Part shown: positions 9,195 to 18,634 of the stretch, one piece after another
How positions within the stretch are numbered: position 1 is the stretch's first letter
How the letters are laid out: every line of letters starts with the position of its first letter
Source: Ditibartonella apihabitans
GTDB lineage: Bacteria; Pseudomonadota; Alphaproteobacteria; Rhizobiales; Rhizobiaceae
Length of the DNA stretch: 64,000 nt
Direction: 5' to 3'
Assembly (NCBI RefSeq): GCF_002007485.1
Contig: NZ_CP015820.1
Span: 1-64,000, forward strand
Notes under the pieces: generated by a model
The model's database searches: none
The model's input: only the letters and a program-made list of their open reading frames with translations
Told to the model about the DNA's origin: nothing
Made by a program: the position numbers and the translations under genes

Positions 9195-10415
9195 TTATTT
9201 GCGGTCGCGCGCAGCAAGAGTGCGAAGACGCAAAGCATTCAATTTGATGAAGCCGGCGGCATCTTTCTGGTTATAGGCACCGTGGTCATCTTCAAATGTC
9301 ACAAGCGAACTCGAATAGAGCGATTTGTCACTCTTGCGACCCTGAATAATGACATTGCCCTTATAGAGTTTCAGCTTGACTTCCCCTTCAACATTTTCTT
9401 GCGACAGATCTATTGCTGCCTGCAACATTTTGCGTTCCGGAGAGAACCAGAAACCGTTGTAAATCAACTCGGCATAACGCGGCATCAGCTCATCTTTTAA
9501 ATGTGCTGCACCGCGATCAAGCGTGATCGATTCAATAGCGCGGTGGGCTGCGAGCAGAATTGTACCACCGGGAGTCTCGTAGACGCCGCGTGACTTCATG
9601 CCAACAAAGCGGTTTTCAACCAGATCGACACGACCAATTCCGTTATCATGACCATATTTATTAAGTTCGGTCAGCAATGTTGCCGGCGACATTTGTTTGC
9701 CATTGATTGAAACAGCGTCGCCTTTTTTGAAGCCGATGGTGATAATGGTCGGTTTATCGGGTGCATTTTCAGGTGAAACGGTGCGCAAATGCACATATTC
9801 TGGAGCCGGAAGTGACGGGTCTTCCAACACTTTGCCCTCTGAAGACGAATGTAGCAAATTCGCATCGACCGAAAACGGCGCTTCGCCCTGTTTATCTTTC
9901 GTCACAGGAATCTGGTGCTTTTGGGCAAAATCCAGAAGTTCTGTACGGCTCTTGAAATTCCAGTCACGCCATGGCGCAATGATCTTGATGTCGGGGTTCA
10001 AAGCATAAGCTGAAAGTTCGAAACGAACCTGATCATTGCCTTTACCTGTTGCACCATGAGCAATCGCATCGGCACCGGTTTTTTTGGCAATCTCGATCAG
10101 ATGTTTTGAAATGAGCGGGCGGGCAATCGATGTTCCAAGAAGGTAGACACCTTCATAAACTGCATTGGCGCGAAACATCGGAAATACGAAATCGCGAACA
10201 AATTCTTCGCGCAGGTCTTCCATGAAAATCTGTTTGGCACCAAGCATTTCGGCTTTGCGGCGTGCCGGCTCAAGCTCCTCTCCTTGCCCCAGATCGGCTG
10301 TAAAGGTGATGACTTCAGCACCAAGCTCGGTTTGCAACCATTTTAATATGATTGAAGTATCAAGGCCGCCTGAATAGGCCAGTACAACTTTTTTAACGTC
10401 TTTCCACTTTTCCAT
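9195..10415 (-). CDS. argG: Argininosuccinate synthase
   Basis: ATP-dependent condensation of citrulline and aspartate, the penultimate arginine step. The 406-aa protein begins [21 protein letters not shown], containing the PP-loop SGGLDTS, and has the expected [10 protein letters not shown] and [14 protein letters not shown]. The frame stays open to 10502, but the extra 29 residues do not fit the family; ATG at 10415 does. It is a single-gene unit with its own terminator. ArgH is at 18.6 kb and ArgB at 61.5 kb. Confidence 0.96.
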   Translation of the reverse strand: MEKWKDVKKVVLAYSGGLDTSIILKWLQTELGAEVITFTADLGQGEELEPARRKAEMLGAKQIFMEDLREEFVRDFVFPMFRANAVYEGVYLLGTSIARPLISKHLIEIAKKTGADAIAHGATGKGNDQVRFELSAYALNPDIKIIAPWRDWNFKSRTELLDFAQKHQIPVTKDKQGEAPFSVDANLLHSSSEGKVLEDPSLPAPEYVHLRTVSPENAPDKPTIITIGFKKGDAVSINGKQMSPATLLTELNKYGHDNGIGRVDLVENRFVGMKSRGVYETPGGTILLAAHRAIESITLDRGAAHLKDELMPRYAELIYNGFWFSPERKMLQAAIDLSQENVEGEVKLKLYKGNVIIQGRKSDKSLYSSSLVTFEDDHGAYNQKDAAGFIKLNALRLRTLAARDRK

Positions 10416-10593
10416 TTTTTCTGTCCGATAATTAATGGCCCCAATTGATTGACCCGATTGAATTGATATGAGCTGTTTTATCAGGAGATAGCAACCATGC
10501 AAGCAATCAAAAATTTTTTCTTACATAAAACTTATAAAAACAGATTGAAATGGTTTGATAAAACAATAAGACAAAGATGATTAACGAGAGATC

Positions 10594-11241
10594 ATGATCA
10601 TGTCTTTCTTGCCAGACGCCCATGTGTTTTTGGAATTTGCCGGTGCAGCAATCATTTTGACACTCATTCCGGGGCCGGATATGGCGCTTTTTGTCGGCCG
10701 TGCTATATCGCAGGGAAAAGCGGCTGGCCTTGCCTGCATTGCCGGTTGTACAACAGGCATTATTATTCAGGTTTTTGCGGTCTCTGTCGGCCTCTCGGCG
10801 TTGATAATAGCCTCGCCAATGGCGTTTTTTATTCTCAAAGTGGCCGGTTCCGTCTATCTCTTATGGCTTGCACTACAAGCGCTTTTGAACCGGTCGAATT
10901 TTTTGGTCGAAGGAAAAAAGCAGAAGAAACTCAGCGTAAAACGGAATTACCTTACCGGCCTTGCGATCAATTTGTTAAATCCGAAAGTTCTTCTCTTCAA
11001 TTTGACCTTTTTGCCGCAATTTGTCGACGCGCTCGACCCGCATGCACCTGAAAAAATATTTTTTCTCGGAGCTTCTTTCATTCCGATATCCCTTCCTTTC
11101 ACGGTTTCGATGGTTTTAGCTGCCGACAAATTTGCCAAAGCCTTAAAAGAAAATCCCCATTTTATAAGAATACTTGATTTTTTAATGGCCGGAATTTTCA
11201 CAGCCTTTGCAGTCCGGCTGATCGTGACCGAAGTTAAATAA
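10594..11241 (+). CDS. LysE/RhtB-family amino acid exporter
   Basis: 215-aa inner-membrane protein with about six hydrophobic helices. The N-terminal IILTLIPGPDMALFVGRAIS and the following GKAAGLACIAGCTTG match the LysE/RhtB translocator signature. Such proteins export amino acids or homoserine lactone-like compounds; the substrate cannot be told here. It is divergent from argG, 180 bases apart. ATG 10594 is preceded by GAGAG; an ATG two codons later is also possible. Confidence 0.88.
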   Translation: MIMSFLPDAHVFLEFAGAAIILTLIPGPDMALFVGRAISQGKAAGLACIAGCTTGIIIQVFAVSVGLSALIIASPMAFFILKVAGSVYLLWLALQALLNRSNFLVEGKKQKKLSVKRNYLTGLAINLLNPKVLLFNLTFLPQFVDALDPHAPEKIFFLGASFIPISLPFTVSMVLAADKFAKALKENPHFIRILDFLMAGIFTAFAVRLIVTEVK

Positions 11242-11405
11242 ATATCGGCTTCATCTCATCGGTGAAAATGGCTATAAATTTGAAGGTTGCAAAAATTTGT
11301 ATTCGGAAAAACGGTTAAAAACTTTATAAAATTCAATTTTCCATTGAATCCCGTCATCCGGCTTTTCCGGCCTCGAAAATTTCTTTTAAACGAGAGGATA
11401 AAGAA

Positions 11406-12092
11406 ATGAGTGATTTCATATTTACGCCACCTGCAATTGTCGGTATCCCGATCAAAGGGAGCAGTAAAGTTTTTCCGGTTCACAGGATTTATTGCGTTGG
11501 TCGCAATTATGCAAATCATGCAATAGAAATGGGGCATGACCCGTCAAAGGAAGCACCATTCTTTTTCCAGAAAAATCCCGATAATCTGGTATTTGATGGT
11601 GTTTTCCCTTATCCGCCGAAAAGCCATGATGTCGAACATGAGATAGAGCTCGTTGTTGCTCTTCAAAAAGGTGGACAAAATCTGACAACGAAAGAGGCGC
11701 AGGATTGTGTGTTCGGTTTTGCTGTCGGCCTTGATATGACAAGGCGTGATTTGCAGGCAGAACTTAAAAAAGCGGGGCGTTCATGGGAAACGGCAAAAGC
11801 TTTTGAACATTCGGCTCCCTGTTCTCATTTGATTGAAAAATCTGAAACCAAAGACATGAACGAAGGTTCGATTACCCTTTCGGTAAACGGAAAAGGTCGC
11901 CAATCGGGCAATTTGAACGAGATGATCTGGAAAATTCCTGAAATGATTGCCTATTTGTCGCAATTATTTGTGTTGCAGGCGGGAGATATTATCATGACGG
12001 GAACGCCGGCAGGCGTGGGGCCGGTGCAAAAAGGTGACGAATTGATAGGTCATATTGACGGGCTGGATGATCTGGTGGTGAAAGTTAGCTGA
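11406..12092 (+). CDS. Fumarylacetoacetate hydrolase-family protein
   Basis: 228 aa, the size of single-domain FAH proteins such as fumarylpyruvate hydrolase or acylpyruvases. Metal-binding acidic residues are in EHEIELVVAL and GLDMTRRD, and the C-terminal IIMTGTPAGVGPV is typical. It should cleave a C-C bond in a 2,4-diketo acid, but I cannot fix the substrate; no aromatic-degradation genes adjoin it. GAGAGGA lies upstream of the ATG. The 57-bp repeat array begins about 20 bases after its stop. Confidence 0.88.
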   Translation: MSDFIFTPPAIVGIPIKGSSKVFPVHRIYCVGRNYANHAIEMGHDPSKEAPFFFQKNPDNLVFDGVFPYPPKSHDVEHEIELVVALQKGGQNLTTKEAQDCVFGFAVGLDMTRRDLQAELKKAGRSWETAKAFEHSAPCSHLIEKSETKDMNEGSITLSVNGKGRQSGNLNEMIWKIPEMIAYLSQLFVLQAGDIIMTGTPAGVGPVQKGDELIGHIDGLDDLVVKVS

Positions 12093-12113
12093 AGGCAGGG
12101 GGATTCACACGCA

Positions 12114-12480
12114 CATCCCAAAAAGTGTGAAACGGTTTTTGGACAAGATGTGCGTGCACTTAAAAAGCTACATCCCAAAAAGTGTGAAACGGTTTTTGGA
12201 CAAGATGTGCGTGCACTTAAAAAGCTACATCCCAAAAAGTGTGAAGCGGTTTTTGGACAAGATGTGCGTGCACTTAAAAAGCCACATCCCAAAAAGTGTG
12301 AAGCGGTTTTTGGATAAGATGTGCGTGCACTTAAAAAGCTACATCCCAAAAAGTGTGAAACGGTTTTTGGACAAGATGTGCGTGCACTTAAAAAGCCACA
12401 TCCCAAAAAGTGTGAAACGGTTTTTGGATAAGATGTGCATATATTTTAAAAGCTGCATCCCGAAAAGCCGGTATGGTTTT
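12114..12480. repeat. 57-bp tandem repeat array, six full copies plus a partial seventh
   Basis: Units start at 12114, 12171, 12228, 12285, 12342 and 12399, exactly 57 bases apart, with a degenerate seventh from 12456. Copies differ by only a few substitutions (for example gtgaaac / gtgaagc, ggacaag / ggataag, agcta / agcca). Each unit carries an inverted repeat CCAAAAA ... TTTTTGG around GTGTGAAACGG, flanked by CATC ... GATG, and the palindrome GTGCGTGCAC. Because 57 is divisible by three, both strands remain open (about 119 codons), but the repetitive products look non-biological. The core resembles short palindromic elements (RIME-like) dispersed in Rhizobiales. Confidence 0.9.
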
Positions 12481-12594
12481 TTTTGAAAACTGTGAGCGTT
12501 AAACCGACTTCCTGATAGATTAAGGACGCGACGGACATCAAAACCAGATGATTCTGGCGGGCGCAATTTGAAAGCCGCTATCAGTGGCGGAACA

Positions 12595-13188
12595 TCAGTT
12601 CTTGACGGTCTCTCCGGGATAGGCACCCCAAAGTTGATCTTGGGCAACATAGCCGCGTGTATGGTTGACATCAAGTTCGCACCATTTACCGTCACATTTA
12701 TGAATTGTGGCGATAACACCGGGCTCGAGTTCGGCAGCGAGCGGTGCATTTTCACTCGGTTCCCGACGCATGGGGGCAAGCTTGGATTTGTCTTTTTGCC
12801 AAGGCGTTATCATTGCTGTGCGATGGCCCGATAAAAGGGACTGATAGACCCAACCTTCATCACCATCCGAGTCGCGAATTTTACGCCATTGGTCATATTC
12901 CTGTGTAATTTCCACAGGCAATCCCTGTTTTTGATAAGAGAACACAACCGTATAATTACGTCCGGGACCAACGCGTACATTGACACGCGCCGGTTTGATA
13001 GAAACAAAACGCGGCAATGGCAAACCGCTAGGCCCCACATTTTGGGAAGCTTCTTGAGCCGCTTCTTCTTCTGCAAAGCCGGAAGCGGGAAAAAATAACA
13101 AAGACAAACCCGTCAAAACCGAACAAATGCTTGCCAGGCAAAACATTCTTCCGAGGTTCGAAAAACGGAATTTGTTGAAACTGTCCAC
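12595..13188 (-). CDS. Secreted SH3b-domain protein
   Basis: About 197 aa with an N-terminal signal peptide (hydrophobic CLASICSVLTGLSLLFF, cleavage near SGFAEEE) and two bacterial SH3-like segments: VNVRVGPGRNYTVVFSY ... GWVYQSLLSG and the later GVIATIHKCDGKWCELDV ... GYVAQDQLWG. Probably periplasmic, perhaps binding peptidoglycan. GTG 13188 follows AGAGAGG; an upstream TTG at 13221 is open but lacks a good site. It is divergent from the 2-hydroxyacid dehydrogenase gene, a pairing common in Rhizobiales. Confidence 0.8.
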   Translation of the reverse strand: MDSFNKFRFSNLGRMFCLASICSVLTGLSLLFFPASGFAEEEAAQEASQNVGPSGLPLPRFVSIKPARVNVRVGPGRNYTVVFSYQKQGLPVEITQEYDQWRKIRDSDGDEGWVYQSLLSGHRTAMITPWQKDKSKLAPMRREPSENAPLAAELEPGVIATIHKCDGKWCELDVNHTRGYVAQDQLWGAYPGETVKN

Positions 13189-13337
13189 CGTATGTGCCTC
13201 TCTTCTCTTGTGTTCAATCAATTCTTTTCTGCTATAAGCAGACCAGACTCATGACAGCCTGTTGATCCTATGCCATAGTGCTGGTTAAAGAGGTCTCAAT
13301 AATCGCGAAAAATATTGGAAATATTTCGAGGTTTTCT

Positions 13338-14345
13338 ATGCAGGGGAAAAAATTACCGTTGGTCATTTTGACACGCAAGCTTCCGGAACAGGTTGAAAGA
13401 CGCATGTGCGAGCTTTTCAATACCGAGGTTGTCAAACAAGATCGGCCAATGTCACGACAGGAACTGGTTGATGCTGTAAAACGCGCAGATGTTCTCGTGC
13501 CGACAATTTCCGATATTATCGACAAGGACCTTATCGATCAGGCGGGAGATAATCTCAGGATGATTGCCAATTTCGGCAATGGTACCGATAATATCGACAT
13601 TAACGCGGCAACCGGTCGTAGTATCCTTGTGACCAATACCCCGAATGTTCAAACAGAAGATACCGCCGATATGGCAATGGCACTGATACTGGCGGTGCCG
13701 CGTCGCCTTGTCGAGGGTGCCAATGTATTGAATGAAAGCGGTATCTGGCCGGGTTGGTCGCCGGACTGGATGTTGGGACGACGCATCTACGGAAGAAAAC
13801 TCGGCATTATCGGTCTCGGGCGCATTGGTACAGCGGTTGCGCGCCGCGCCAAAGCATTCGGGCTTTCGATCCACTATCATAATCGCACCCGCGTCAGCGA
13901 AAAAATCGAAGAACAGCTTGAAGCGACCTATTGGGCCGATCTTGATGATATGTTGAAGACGATTGATATTCTTTCAATCAATTGCCCGCTTACCGAGAAG
14001 ACCTATCATCTCCTTTCAGCCGAACGTCTCGCTTTGATGCAGGAAACAGCCTACGTCGTTAACACGGCTCGTGGTGAAATTATTGATGAAAATGCCCTCG
14101 CCCGACAGATAGAAAATGGCAAACTTGCCGGCGCAGGTCTTGATGTTTTCGAAAAAGAACCGAATTTCAGTCCGTCTCTTGCAAAATTGGCAAAGCAAGG
14201 CAAGGTGGTGCTTTTGCCACATATGGCATCGGCGACGGTGGAAAGCCGGATCAATATGGGGGAAAAAGTCATCATCAATATCAGAGCTTTTATCGATCAC
14301 CATCGTCCACCCGATCGCATTATCCCTGAAAAATTGCGTAGCTGA
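13338..14345 (+). CDS. D-2-hydroxyacid dehydrogenase (glyoxylate/hydroxypyruvate reductase type)
   Basis: NAD(P)-dependent reduction of 2-keto acids such as glyoxylate or hydroxypyruvate. The nucleotide-binding GLGRIGTAVARRAKAFG, the catalytic Arg in NTARGEIID, Glu in FEKEPNF and His in LLPHMASAT are all present. ATG 13338 with GAGG six to nine bases upstream gives 335 aa, the usual length; the frame extends to a GTG at 13278. Exact substrate not determinable. Confidence 0.88.
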   Translation: MQGKKLPLVILTRKLPEQVERRMCELFNTEVVKQDRPMSRQELVDAVKRADVLVPTISDIIDKDLIDQAGDNLRMIANFGNGTDNIDINAATGRSILVTNTPNVQTEDTADMAMALILAVPRRLVEGANVLNESGIWPGWSPDWMLGRRIYGRKLGIIGLGRIGTAVARRAKAFGLSIHYHNRTRVSEKIEEQLEATYWADLDDMLKTIDILSINCPLTEKTYHLLSAERLALMQETAYVVNTARGEIIDENALARQIENGKLAGAGLDVFEKEPNFSPSLAKLAKQGKVVLLPHMASATVESRINMGEKVIINIRAFIDHHRPPDRIIPEKLRS

Positions 14346-14747
14346 TTCGTTTTTTAGCGAGTCTTCGACCTTTATAAAAAGCGGTGTGGCTAAAAATTTA
14401 AGGCACGCGGTTTGACGCATCTTACCAAGCGTTATGGCTTGAAAACACTTGAGTTCGGTGACCTATGTTTTGTTGCCAGCCGGTTTTAAACTGACCGTGT
14501 TTGCTTTGGTCGTTAAGCAAAATTGAAAGACCATTTGGAAAAGGCTTTTTCGACAAGTCTTGTTGTTTTTCATGAACCAGTCATTGAAGAATTTTGTCCG
14601 AAAACCGGAAAAGAGTTGCCTTAACTCTTTTCCAAGGTGCAATGGTTTATTTCATTATGAGTCGTGAGATTTCTGAAGTCCAAAGCCGTAATTTTATCGT
14701 CTTTGGTTTTTGATAGCGCTTTATGCCTTCTTGCTTTTTAAGAAGCC
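14346..14747. other. Intergenic region with an 11-bp palindrome
   Basis: About 400 bases between convergent genes with no credible ORF. It contains a perfect inverted repeat GGAAAAGAGTT (14607-14617) / AACTCTTTTCC (14623-14633) with a five-base loop and no T-run; it may be a transcript-end structure or a dispersed palindrome. Confidence 0.5.
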
Positions 14748-15620
14748 TCAACGTGTGGGGACTGGTGTCTCACCGCTATAGTCGTAAAAACCGCGGCCAC
14801 TTTTGCGCCCCAACCAGCCGGCTTCGACATATTTTATCAATAACGGGCAGGGACGGTATTTCGAGTCTGATAAGCCTTGATGCAAAACATGCATAATAGC
14901 AAGGCAGACATCAAGCCCGATAAAATCGGCAAGTTCCAATGGACCCATCGGATGATTGGCCCCGAGTTTCAAAGCTGTATCAATTGCATTGACATCCCCC
15001 ACGCCTTCATAAAGAGCGTAGATCGCCTCGTTAATCATCGGCACCAAGACACGATTGACGATAAAGGCCGGAAAATCTTCGGTAACAGTAAAAGTTTTTC
15101 CGATTGAAGTGACAAAATCGCAAATTGTCGAAAAGGTCTCTTCGCTGGTTGCAATGCCGCGCACCACTTCAACAAGCTTCATTTGTGGCACCGGATTCAT
15201 AAAATGCGTGCCAATGAATTTTTCCGGCCGGTTTGTGGTTGCAGCGAGACGGGTAATCGAAATGGTCGATGTATTGGTAGCCAGAATGGTTGCAGGGGCA
15301 AGATTCTCGCATAGACTAATGAAAATATCTCTTTTGATATTCTCGTCCTCGCTTGCTGCTTCAATGATAAGATCGGCATTTTTCAATTCATCCAAAGTCA
15401 GTCGGGTTGAAAGCCTTTTGATTGTATCAAGGCGGCTTTGCTCGCTCATTTTTCCGGCTTTGACGAGATGGGCAAGGTTTGATTTTATCGTCGAAATGGC
15501 ATGTTCAATCTGTTCGGACGAAATATCGTAAAGAAGAACCTCGAAACCGGCAGTCGCAACGGTTTGGGCAATTCCTCCCCCCATTTGTCCTGCTCCGACA
15601 ATAGCGACCGTCTTTATCAT
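14748..15620 (-). CDS. 3-hydroxybutyryl-CoA dehydrogenase
   Basis: NAD(P)-dependent interconversion of acetoacetyl-CoA and 3-hydroxybutyryl-CoA. 290 aa, with the Rossmann motif GAGQMGGGIAQ at residues 8-18, catalytic GTHFMNPVPQMKLVE, and the C-terminal domain with GANHPMGPLELADFIGLD. The adenosyltransferase gene ends 16 bases upstream on the same strand, so the two are probably co-transcribed. In many relatives the etfBA genes also join this cluster; they are not here. Confidence 0.93.
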   Translation of the reverse strand: MIKTVAIVGAGQMGGGIAQTVATAGFEVLLYDISSEQIEHAISTIKSNLAHLVKAGKMSEQSRLDTIKRLSTRLTLDELKNADLIIEAASEDENIKRDIFISLCENLAPATILATNTSTISITRLAATTNRPEKFIGTHFMNPVPQMKLVEVVRGIATSEETFSTICDFVTSIGKTFTVTEDFPAFIVNRVLVPMINEAIYALYEGVGDVNAIDTALKLGANHPMGPLELADFIGLDVCLAIMHVLHQGLSDSKYRPCPLLIKYVEAGWLGRKSGRGFYDYSGETPVPTR

Positions 15621-15635
15621 GCGCTGATTCCTCCT

Positions 15636-16196
15636 CTAGCGATTCTTTCCCGGTACCCATAATACATCATTTTTACCACAATCATTAGCATAACGGGCAG
15701 CAACAAACAGAAAATCCGAAAGCCGGTTGATATAGCCCAGAACATCCTTGCTGACATTTTCCTGTTTACTCAACGCAACAATGGTCCGTTCGGTACGTCT
15801 TGCGACAGTGCGGGCGAGGTGTAGAAAGGCGGATGCTTTGGACCCGCCAGGTAAAACAAAGGATTTCAAGGGCGAGAGTTTTTCATTCAACCTGTCGATT
15901 TCATCTTCAAGCCGTTTTGTCTGGGTGGAGAGAACGCGTAAATCTGTTTTATTTTCGCTCTGTTCAGGAGTTGCCAGATCGGCCCCAAGATCAAACAGGT
16001 CATTTTGTATTTCTTCGAGCATTTTGTCGAGATCGCTTACCGTTTCGAGACGGGCAAGTCCGATCGTCGCATTGGTTTCATCAATCAGGCCATAAGCATC
16101 AACGCGCAAATCGGCTTTCGAGCGTCTGGGGCCATTAACGAGGCCGGTTGTACCATCATCACCTGTACGCGTGTAGATTTTATTGATTTTGACCAT
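15636..16196 (-). CDS. Cob(I)alamin adenosyltransferase (PduO type)
   Basis: Transfers the adenosyl group from ATP to corrinoid, making adenosylcobalamin. The 186-aa protein has the PduO N-terminal ATP-binding motif TRTGDDGTTGLVNG, the YGLIDETNATIG segment and conserved helices with ARTVARRTERTIVAL. The product is the cofactor of methylmalonyl-CoA mutase encoded at 49-51 kb, which gives this gene a clear role even without cobalamin synthesis genes in view. It is co-directional with and just upstream of 3-hydroxybutyryl-CoA dehydrogenase. Confidence 0.9.
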   Translation of the reverse strand: MVKINKIYTRTGDDGTTGLVNGPRRSKADLRVDAYGLIDETNATIGLARLETVSDLDKMLEEIQNDLFDLGADLATPEQSENKTDLRVLSTQTKRLEDEIDRLNEKLSPLKSFVLPGGSKASAFLHLARTVARRTERTIVALSKQENVSKDVLGYINRLSDFLFVAARYANDCGKNDVLWVPGKNR

Positions 16197-16393
16197 TTTG
16201 GACTCCTCGGAAAATCATCTGTCTCATTTAAAAATATAGATAGATTGGCTTGTGGCAAAGTCCATTAAAGCAGTGTGATGTGATCAAATGACGGGAAAAC
16301 ATTGAATTAGCTATTGTAACGCTTGTATAGATTGCGTTCTCAATTAAAATAATTTTATACGGTAGTCTGTGCGTTTAGCCCGTTACAAGCGGG

Positions 16394-17365
16394 TTGATTA
16401 ACGGGAAAGACATTGATTTGACGCTGAGACCCTTACGCTTTTGTTGGCGCATTTTATATAACGCTGTCAGCCACTATTTCCGTGATTCTGGCAGTGCTTT
16501 TGCCAGTCATATAGCTTTGTCCGGTTTGATGGCACTGTTTCCTTTCCTGATTTTTGCAACATCACTCGCAAGTTTTATTGGTGCACGTGCCTATACCCAG
16601 CAAAGTGTCAATGCGCTTTTGAAAATGCTTCCCGATGCTATTGCCGGTCCGATTGTCAAGGAAGTCGTCAATGTCATGACCATTCAGCGCGGTGGTCTGT
16701 TGACCATTTCGGTCATCGGGACGGCCTATTTTGCTTCAAACGGCGTGGAAGCATTGAGAACTGCACTTAATCGTGCCTATCGCGTGGTCGATCGACGCAG
16801 CCTGTTTTTTTGCCGGTTTCAAAGTCTGTTTTTCGTTATCGTCGGCACGATAGGGTTGATGGTTATCAGCTTTCTTCTGGTGCTGGCACCGCTTGTTATC
16901 AATATTCTTCAACATGATTATCCGGTTATTGGCCAATATGTCGGCACAATCCGCTTCTGGCGTTATGCCATTGCCGTGGTTGTTCTGTTAATCAGTCTGT
17001 TGATTGCCCATAAATGGCTTCCTGCCGGAAAACGGAAATTGGCCGATATTTTGCCCGGTATTGGTGTAACCATGGTGGTTTGGGTCTTGGCCTCGATGCT
17101 CTTTGCACAATATCTGGCGACATTTGCCAATTATGTTTCCACTTATGCAGGGCTCGCTTCGATCATGGTGGCAATCATCTTTCTCTATATGTTGAGTGCC
17201 ATTTTTATTCTTGGTGGAGAAATCAACGCAGCCATTATGTTTTATCGCAACCGTCAGCAACAGCCTGGCCAATTGGTGCGCGCCATTGAACAAAAAGAGG
17301 AAAAAGAAGAAGGGCTAAAGCAGCAAAACAATGACGGACAAAATGATCATACAGTTGTTTCTTGA
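16394..17365 (+). CDS. YihY/BrkB-family inner-membrane protein
   Basis: About 323 aa, with roughly six membrane helices. The AFASHIALSGLMALFPFLIF and YFASNGVEALRTALNRAY segments and the C-terminal YMLSAIFILGGEINAAI are typical of YihY/BrkB (formerly misnamed RNase BN). A polar charged tail (EQKEEKEEGLKQQ) follows. Function unsettled. The start is uncertain: TTG 16394 is used here, with another TTG at 16418. Its last 35 bases overlap the next gene. Confidence 0.85.
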   Translation: MINGKDIDLTLRPLRFCWRILYNAVSHYFRDSGSAFASHIALSGLMALFPFLIFATSLASFIGARAYTQQSVNALLKMLPDAIAGPIVKEVVNVMTIQRGGLLTISVIGTAYFASNGVEALRTALNRAYRVVDRRSLFFCRFQSLFFVIVGTIGLMVISFLLVLAPLVINILQHDYPVIGQYVGTIRFWRYAIAVVVLLISLLIAHKWLPAGKRKLADILPGIGVTMVVWVLASMLFAQYLATFANYVSTYAGLASIMVAIIFLYMLSAIFILGGEINAAIMFYRNRQQQPGQLVRAIEQKEEKEEGLKQQNNDGQNDHTVVS

Positions 17366-17828
17366 TGGTGATGCCTGTCCCGTCAAAACCGAAGCCTATC
17401 GGGTAGCCGAACGTTATCATATCAAGACTTTTATCGTCTCGAACAGTTTCATGAAGATCCCGAACGAGGATTTTCTCGAAGCTGTCATTGTTGATCAAGG
17501 GTTGAACAAAGCAGACGACTGGATTGCAGAAAAGGCCAATGAGGCGAGTATTGTTGTTACCAATGATGTGCCATTGGCCGATCGTGTGGTCAAAAAGGGT
17601 GGAGTGGCGATTTCCCCATCCGGCCGGCTCTTTGATGCGGCCACAATCGGTGCGGCATTGGCCACCCGCAATCTCTTTGAAAATCTCAGGGAAAGTGGTG
17701 TTGTAACCGGTGGACCGCGCCCGTTTTCCGGCCGTGACCGCTCGGCATTTCTGGGGGCACTCGATTTGGCTGTGCAACGCAAAAAACGTCAAGGTTTTGA
17801 GCCTGATTTTAGCAAAAACCGGCTTTGA
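17331..17828 (+). CDS. YaiI/YqxD (UPF0178) family protein
   Basis: 165 aa, matching the DUF188 family: LFLDGDACPVKTEAYRVA near the N-terminus, TNDVPLADRVVKKGG in the middle, and GGPRPFSGRDRSAFLGALD near the C-terminus. The conserved aspartates resemble those of PIN-like nucleases, but no activity is established. It overlaps the 3' end of yihY by 35 bases in another frame, so the two are probably translated from one mRNA. Confidence 0.88.
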   Translation: MTDKMIIQLFLDGDACPVKTEAYRVAERYHIKTFIVSNSFMKIPNEDFLEAVIVDQGLNKADDWIAEKANEASIVVTNDVPLADRVVKKGGVAISPSGRLFDAATIGAALATRNLFENLRESGVVTGGPRPFSGRDRSAFLGALDLAVQRKKRQGFEPDFSKNRL

Positions 17829-17851
17829 CCGGTTTGCAACCGGTCAATTTT
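17825..17851 (+). terminator. Terminator after the YaiI gene
   Basis: Perfect 10-bp stem TTGACCGGTT / AACCGGTCAA with a three-base loop, followed by TTTT. The stop codon TGA lies inside the left arm. It sits between convergent genes and can act in both directions. Confidence 0.75.
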
Positions 17852-17898
17852 ACATTTTGATCAATTTAAAAGTGCTGTTCCGGATAGAGAACCGATGA

Positions 17899-18603
17899 TC
17901 AGTCTTTTTTATCGGCTTCCATGGCAGATTTCATCAGTTTTTCCGAATCGGCATTGCTCCATGGAGCCGAACCGTTATAGGATCCGAGCAGGCAGCCATT
18001 TTTGTCAATCAACATGGTGACAGGAAGCCCCATAGCGAGACCCTGTTTGCGCACTTCATTAAAAACATCCATCGACTGGTCGCGATAGAAAACAATATTG
18101 TCGGCTTTGATGCTTTTTAGAAAATCTTTTACTTTTTCATCGCTTGCTGTTTTATCAATATTGATTGCTATGACATCGAATGCGTCATTACCAAGAGAAC
18201 GTTTGAGATTGGCAAGTTCCGGCATTTCGGTGCGGCAGGGTACACACCAGCTTGCCCATAGGTTCACAAGTAAGGTTTTGCCGGAAAATTCTGCCAATCT
18301 ATGATCTTTGCCGGTTTCATCTTTGAAGGTGAGTTTGGTTGCATCATAAGGCTCTTCGGCAAAACGCATATTCTTGAAAAACCCGTCTGCCGACTGCTTC
18401 AATTTATCGATTTTTCCGGAATTTGCTGTGCACCCCGAACCGGTTTCGGCTTGAGCCACAGAAATCAGTGATGGAAAAGAGTAAACTTGGTTGTCAGACG
18501 CCGTCATTATCGCGTATATGCTCAGTGTGCCAAGTGCAATCTTGGAAATTATTTTCCGGAATTTTCTAGAAAATTTTACGTTTTCGGGAATTCTTGCAAC
18601 CAT
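17899..18603 (-). CDS. TlpA-like membrane-anchored thiol:disulfide oxidoreductase
   Basis: 234 aa with an N-terminal membrane anchor or signal ([18 protein letters not shown]) and a periplasmic thioredoxin fold. The active site is [16 protein letters not shown]. TlpA-type proteins keep cysteines reduced for cytochrome c or oxidase assembly. ATG 18603 is preceded by AAAGGAC; the longer frame to 18714 would overlap argH. It is divergent from argH with 31 bases between starts, an arrangement common in Rhizobiales. Confidence 0.9.
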   Translation of the reverse strand: MVARIPENVKFSRKFRKIISKIALGTLSIYAIMTASDNQVYSFPSLISVAQAETGSGCTANSGKIDKLKQSADGFFKNMRFAEEPYDATKLTFKDETGKDHRLAEFSGKTLLVNLWASWCVPCRTEMPELANLKRSLGNDAFDVIAINIDKTASDEKVKDFLKSIKADNIVFYRDQSMDVFNEVRKQGLAMGLPVTMLIDKNGCLLGSYNGSAPWSNADSEKLMKSAMEADKKD

Positions 18604-18634
18604 TTTTTCGTCCTTTCGATGGGGGCTAACATAT

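Noticed and set aside
12114-12480. CRISPR array
   Set aside because: The units are contiguous with no unique spacers, and no cas genes are nearby.
12050-12486. Long ORFs on both strands through the repeat array (about 119 and 118 codons)
   Set aside because: They exist only because the 57-bp unit is a multiple of three; the products are repeats of one 19-residue unit, with non-ATG starts and no ribosome binding sites.
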